Shown: positions 6,456 through 9,726 of the stretch, piece by piece | How positions within the stretch are numbered: the first letter of the stretch is position 1 | How the letters are laid out: each line of letters starts with the position of its first letter | NCBI GenBank assembly: GCA_031285465.1 | Contig: JAITWD010000285.1 | Coordinates: 1-9,726, forward strand | From: Lachnospiraceae bacterium | GTDB taxonomy: Bacteria; Bacillota; Clostridia; Lachnospirales; Lachnospiraceae | DNA length: 9,726 bases | Reading direction: 5' to 3' | Position numbers and translations under genes: made by a program | Notes under the pieces: generated by a model | What the model saw: only the letters and a program-made list of their open reading frames with translations | Databases searched by the model: none | Told to the model about the DNA's origin: nothing

Positions 6456-7253
6456 TTACAAACCACGGCTCTTTAGTACCTTAGTTTCCACTTGTGAAAT
6501 GACCCCCCGGTCAATTATTATCCCCAACAACACGATCACCAGCATCACCAGCATTACCTGGTTAATATCAGCCAGATCCCGTCCCATCATCAGCGAATGC
6601 CCCAACCCAATCGTGGAGCTCATGACCTCCCCTGCCATCAATGCTCGCCAGGCAAACGACCACCCCTGGCGCAAACCGGCGATAAAAGCCGGTAAACCCG
6701 CCGGAACGATCACTTTAGTATACAGTGTCCTTCCTTCCGCCCCCATCGTGCGAGCCGCTCTGATCAATAGCGGATTAACATTACGGATGGCACTGTCCAC
6801 CGACAGCGTAATACTGAAGGAAGCGCCCATGATCACCACAAAAATAATCGCCTGTTCATCCAGCCCAAACCACAGAATTGCAAACGGTACCCAACAAACA
6901 CTAGGTAATGTCTGGATCCCCATTAAGAAGGGACGCAAGTAATGAGCAATATTTTTTTTACCAACACTTAAAATAATCCCAAAGCCAATCCCAATGATCG
7001 CAGATAGTAGAAATCCAACCGCTGCCCGAATGCCACTGTAAGCCACTGCATACCATAACGACCCGTCTGCGGCCATCCTCATGCCTGCACGCAGTACCCC
7101 TAACGGCTCCGGAAAAGCATAACTTTTCCATACCCCCAGCCACTGCGTTCCGATCAGATAAGCTACTTCCCATATGACAATCAGCACCAGATAAAATAAC
7201 AGGGTTTTTCCGGTATTACTCGCCTTACTGACCACCAAACTCCGCTTGTTCAC
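6456..7253 (-). CDS. ABC transporter permease, SsuC/TauC type
   Basis: Membrane subunit of an importer of the nitrate/sulfonate/taurine (COG0600-like) family, 265 residues, the usual length. Membrane segments lie at about 17-36, 70-95, 105-129, 133-154, 186-208 and 230-249. The cytoplasmic EAA loop that docks with the ATPase is RAARTMGAEGRTLYTKVIVPAG (split as RAARTMGAEGRTLY, 165-178, then TKVIVPAGLPAFIAGLRQG). The start is GTG at 7253. It is preceded by an almost perfect AAAGGAGGTG ribosome site, the GGAGG core lying 9 nt before the GTG. The gene overlaps the ATPase end by 29 bp, so translation is probably coupled. It is the last gene of the cysNC-receptor-ATPase-permease operon, and no clear terminator follows. 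The sulfonate or sulfate substrate is inferred from the operon. Confidence 0.9.
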   Translation of the reverse strand: MNKRSLVVSKASNTGKTLLFYLVLIVIWEVAYLIGTQWLGVWKSYAFPEPLGVLRAGMRMAADGSLWYAVAYSGIRAAVGFLLSAIIGIGFGIILSVGKKNIAHYLRPFLMGIQTLPSVCWVPFAILWFGLDEQAIIFVVIMGASFSITLSVDSAIRNVNPLLIRAARTMGAEGRTLYTKVIVPAGLPAFIAGLRQGWSFAWRALMAGEVMSSTIGLGHSLMMGRDLADINQVMLVMLVIVLLGIIIDRGVISQVETKVLKSRGL

Positions 7254-7998
7254 TGCGATCCACCTCCTTTCGTACCTCCTCTAAGATAGTTTTACGATAG
7301 GAGACAAATGATGCACTGTCTATCGGACGGGGACGAGGCAGATCAATTGTAAGTATTTCTCTGATTTCACCGGGATGGGCCGACATAACCACCACGCGAT
7401 CACCAAAAAAGAGGGCTTCTTCAACACTGTGGGTAACCATTACGATGGTTTTGCGGGTCTCCTCCCATATCTGCGCTACCTCATCCCTCAATTTATTAAT
7501 GGTCTGTTTATCCAACGCCGAAAAGGGTTCATCCATCAACAATATTGCGCTGTCCATTGCCAGTGCCCGGGCCAATGCCACCCGTTGCTTCATCCCTCCG
7601 GACAGTTCATGCACCCGATAATGGGCAAATTTTGTTAATTTTACCATTTTAAGATAGTTCATTGCTATTCGATTGCATTCAACCTTATCCTTTTTCATAA
7701 GGCGCAGTCCGAATGTGACATTATCCAAGACATTCAGCCACGGAAATAAAGCGGCATCTTGAAACATTACCACCCGATCGGCACCCGGACCAGTGATCTT
7801 CTCTCCCGCCAATCGTATTTCACCGGCGGTTGGTCGCTCCAATCCGGCAATCATATTAAGCAACGTGGATTTTCCACAACCTGACGGACCAACCAAACAG
7901 ATAAACTCCCCTTCATTTATGGTCAGACTAACATTATTTACCGCCTCTTTATCCGAATTATCAAATCGCTTACTAACCCGGTCAATTTCCAGTATCAT
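7225..7998 (-). CDS. ABC transporter ATPase, SsuB/TauB type
   Basis: Energising subunit of the importer, 257 residues, located at the cytoplasmic face as a dimer with the permease. From ATG 7998 it has Walker A GPSGCGKS (37-44), Q-loop Gln80 in VMFQDAALFPWLNV, signature LSGGMKQR (132-139), Walker B LLMDEP (153-158), D-loop SALD and switch His190. The FPWLNVLDNV block after the Q-loop is typical of the nitrate/sulfonate/taurine ATPases. The frame extends to a GTG at 8013 (five more residues), but AGAGGTG lies just 3 nt before ATG 7998, so I prefer the ATG. The gene follows the receptor gene by 78 bp and overlaps the permease by 29 bp. All catalytic motifs are intact. Confidence 0.92.
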   Translation of the reverse strand: MILEIDRVSKRFDNSDKEAVNNVSLTINEGEFICLVGPSGCGKSTLLNMIAGLERPTAGEIRLAGEKITGPGADRVVMFQDAALFPWLNVLDNVTFGLRLMKKDKVECNRIAMNYLKMVKLTKFAHYRVHELSGGMKQRVALARALAMDSAILLMDEPFSALDKQTINKLRDEVAQIWEETRKTIVMVTHSVEEALFFGDRVVVMSAHPGEIREILTIDLPRPRPIDSASFVSYRKTILEEVRKEVDRSEQAEFGGQ

Positions 7999-8012
7999 CG
8001 ACACCTCTCCCA

Positions 8013-8042
8013 CTAAATAGTCCTTGCTTTTTTATACCACAT
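8013..8042 (-). other. Possible 9-codon leader minigene before the ABC ATPase
   Basis: In the gap between receptor and ATPase, an ATG at 8042 opens a 9-codon frame whose TAG (8015-8013) overlaps the alternative GTG start of the ATPase (TAGTG). A full AGGAGG (8062-8057) lies 14 nt upstream, and a GAAGG lies 4 nt before the ATG. The strong ribosome site otherwise has no obvious gene. Translation is speculative. Confidence 0.15.
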
Positions 8043-8076
8043 GATGCCTTCAAAGTCCTCCTGCAACTAGCCCATA

Positions 8077-9066
8077 TTAAGGTCTTATCAGACTGTCATC
8101 GGGGAGCTTGGTAATAAATCCTTCATTTAGATCGATCTGCGCAAAAGCCCACAATGCGTCCTCTGCCAATACATCGGTTACGATTACCCTTGAGAAGGCC
8201 TTATCAAGAATCGTTTCATCAATCGCCTTACCGGTCACCGCTGCTATTTCCTGATTAACGATGGCCGCTGCTTCCTTTTTATTCTCATTAATGTATAGGG
8301 TTGCCTCCTGATGAAGTCGTAAGAACTCTTCCACTACCTCGGCATTTTCTTCTAAAAAGTCCTTATTGGCGATCACCACCGCCACCGGATAGTTTCCATC
8401 AAGCCACACTTCATCATAATCCAGTAAAATCTCAGCATCAACCTGTTCTTCCAGGATCGTTCCCCATGGTTCGGGCACCAATGCCGCATCGATATTCCCC
8501 TGTTGCATCAAGTTAACAATATCGGCATTCGCTGCCGCAACCACCTTTACACTACCGCCTTTGTCTGACACCTGCAACCCATTTTCAGTGAGAAGATTCA
8601 GCAATGACAGGTGTTGAGTATTACCCAATTGGGGAATGGCCACCGTCTTTCCATCCAGATCCCCAGCATTATCAATCCCTGCATCGGAGCGCACTGCTAA
8701 AACAGCACCAGCATCGGCGGCACCGGCAATAATCTGAACATCACCTTGTGACTGTACATTGGCGCTTATCGCCGGAATGGGACCAATATAACCCATATCG
8801 ATCTCTCCGGCAAAAATAGCCTCTACTTCAGCCGGTCCGGCATTAAACGAGACCCATTCTACCTCATGCGCTTCACCTAAAGCCTGCTCTAACGAGCCTT
8901 GATTTTTCATCACCAATGCCTGTGAGTGGGTTATGTTGGGAAAATAGGCAATTCTAACCACCCCTTCGTTGCTTTTGCCACAACCGATAAGTAATGCTAC
9001 TATTACTACCCCCAAGCTGACCACCGTCTTTTTGATCATCTTCATTTTTCCGAATTTTTTCATCAT
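8077..9066 (-). CDS. Lipoprotein solute-binding protein of SsuA/TauA/NrtA type ABC importer
   Basis: Extracytoplasmic receptor of the importer, 329 residues. The N-terminus is a lipoprotein signal: basic MMKKFGKMKMIKK, a hydrophobic stretch (14-27) and lipobox LLIGC with Cys29 as the lipidated residue, so it would be anchored on the outer face of the cell membrane. The mature part has the family's opening strand VRIAYFPNITHSQALV (37-52), then GEIDMGYIGPIPAI (87-100), NTQHLS (149-154) and VPEPWG (197-202), the pattern of the aliphatic-sulfonate/nitrate receptor family (COG0715-like). ATG 9066 is preceded by AAAAGGAA at 6 nt; a second in-frame ATG at 9063 is equally close. It starts 41 bp after the cysNC stop codon. 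The operon points to a sulfur compound, but the family also binds nitrate, taurine and thiamine precursors, so the ligand is not proven. Confidence 0.9.
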   Translation of the reverse strand: MMKKFGKMKMIKKTVVSLGVVIVALLIGCGKSNEGVVRIAYFPNITHSQALVMKNQGSLEQALGEAHEVEWVSFNAGPAEVEAIFAGEIDMGYIGPIPAISANVQSQGDVQIIAGAADAGAVLAVRSDAGIDNAGDLDGKTVAIPQLGNTQHLSLLNLLTENGLQVSDKGGSVKVVAAANADIVNLMQQGNIDAALVPEPWGTILEEQVDAEILLDYDEVWLDGNYPVAVVIANKDFLEENAEVVEEFLRLHQEATLYINENKKEAAAIVNQEIAAVTGKAIDETILDKAFSRVIVTDVLAEDALWAFAQIDLNEGFITKLPDDSLIRP

Positions 9067-9107
9067 TTCTTTTTCCTTTTATTCCATACTTTTTTATGCT
9101 TTTTTAT

Positions 9108-9726
9108 TTAATTAATCCCCTGGAGCTTATCTAATGCCACCATAATCCGATCGACACACTCATCAACGTTTTCTTTACTAGTGTCAATGGTAAGCCAAGG
9201 ATTTACTGGTTGTTCATAAGGACTGGAAATACCCGTGAAATTTGGTATTTCACCTTTTCGTGCTTTCTTGTATAGCCCCTTTATATCACGCTGTTCACAT
9301 TCAATCAGCGGAGTACTGACATAAATCTCAAAAAAATCTCCCTGCCCAATAATATCTGCTGCCCCTTCCCGATCACTTCGATAGGGGGATATAAAGGCAG
9401 TCAGAACTATCAGGCCGGCATCATTCATAAGTCGTGCCACCTCCGCAATTCGACGGATATTCTCAACACGATCGGTTTCTGTAAAGCCCAGGTTACGATT
9501 CAGTCCCATGCGGATATTATCACCGTCCAATAACATTGTGTGTTTACCCATAAGGCTTAATCGCTTTTCCACAGCATTGGCAAGAGTAGATTTACCCAAA
9601 CCGGAAAGACCAGTAAACCAGATGGTAACCGGCCGTTGATTCATATGCTCCGCCCTGATCGCACGGGTAACATCGGTTTCCTGCCAGACTACATTGTCTG
9701 CCCGCCGCAAAGAATGCTCAATAATT
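9108..9726 (-). CDS. cysNC: APS kinase (CysC) domain, probable C-terminal part of a CysN-CysC fusion, 5' end outside window
   Basis: Adenylylsulfate kinase: ATP plus APS gives PAPS and ADP in the cytoplasm, the second step of sulfate activation. In the 206-codon fragment, Walker A GLSGLGKS is at 39-46, DGDNIR at about 67-72, AFISPYR with the phospho-acceptor Ser at 113, and KGLYKKARKGEIPNFTG at about 149-165, ending at TAA 9108. All catalytic blocks are present; Leu replaces the usual Ala or Ser in the P-loop. A TTG at 9710 could serve as a start, but the frame stays open to the edge and reads IIEHSLRRADNVVWQ. That closely resembles the junction of fused CysN-CysC (NodQ-type) enzymes, where a FALRRAxNIHWQ segment joins the GTPase-type ATP-sulfurylase subunit to the kinase. 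I therefore read it as the tail of a bifunctional protein. It is the first visible gene of the sulfur operon. APS-kinase assignment is very secure; the fusion is likely but not proven here. Confidence 0.85.
   Translation of the reverse strand, partial: IIEHSLRRADNVVWQETDVTRAIRAEHMNQRPVTIWFTGLSGLGKSTLANAVEKRLSLMGKHTMLLDGDNIRMGLNRNLGFTETDRVENIRRIAEVARLMNDAGLIVLTAFISPYRSDREGAADIIGQGDFFEIYVSTPLIECEQRDIKGLYKKARKGEIPNFTGISSPYEQPVNPWLTIDTSKENVDECVDRIMVALDKLQGIN

Noticed and set aside
6499..8516. Plus-strand frames opposite the ABC transporter genes
   Set aside because: Antisense shadows of genes with intact Walker, EAA and receptor motifs.

Overview
The window looks like chromosomal DNA of a Gram-positive, probably anaerobic member of the Bacillota (clostridial/Eubacteriaceae-like). 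The grounds are strong AGGAGG-type ribosome sites, TTGACA/TATAAT-like promoters, a PTS sugar permease, a lipoprotein-type ABC solute receptor and moderate GC content with AT-rich intergenic DNA. Genus-level placement is not supported by what I can see. I found no transposase, integrase, CRISPR array, phage gene or plasmid gene.

Layout from left to right. (1) 1-1161, minus strand: the N-terminal 387 residues of a PTS EIIC permease of the cellobiose/lactose (CelB/ChbC) family, running off the left edge. (2) 1162-1465: a divergent control region with a good minus-strand promoter whose -10 and start region coincide with a 20-bp palindrome. (3) 1466-3747, plus strand: two glycosyltransferases, a soluble GT4 enzyme and then a GT2 enzyme of the polyprenyl-phosphate type with two C-terminal membrane segments. 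A promoter buried in a perfect 12-bp inverted repeat lies between them. (4) 3755-4103: a small tRNA unit with promoter, tRNA-Ala(CGC), tRNA-Val(CAC) and a rho-independent terminator. (5) 4328-6362: two paralogous 317-residue GT2 glycosyltransferases facing each other tail to tail. (6) 6456-9726, minus strand: a sulfur-assimilation operon. It is read leftward as the APS-kinase end of what appears to be a CysN-CysC fusion (5' part outside the window), a lipoprotein solute receptor, an ABC ATPase and an ABC permease of the SsuA/SsuB/SsuC (TauABC) type.

How the genes fit together. The right third is a coherent pathway: an SsuABC-like importer would bring in a sulfur oxyanion or organosulfonate, and the linked CysNC would activate sulfate to APS and PAPS. 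The middle holds four glycosyltransferases, probably for cell-surface glycans (inference). They do not form one uninterrupted operon, because tRNA genes and separate promoters split them. The PTS permease has no EIIA or EIIB partner in view.

The most notable points are the in-frame CysN-type linker upstream of the apparent APS-kinase start, the tail-to-tail GT2 paralogue pair, three promoters overlapped by palindromes, and two adjacent tRNAs with C34 anticodons and no encoded CCA. I did not find a clearly new biological system; most of the window is recognisable families in a somewhat unusual arrangement.
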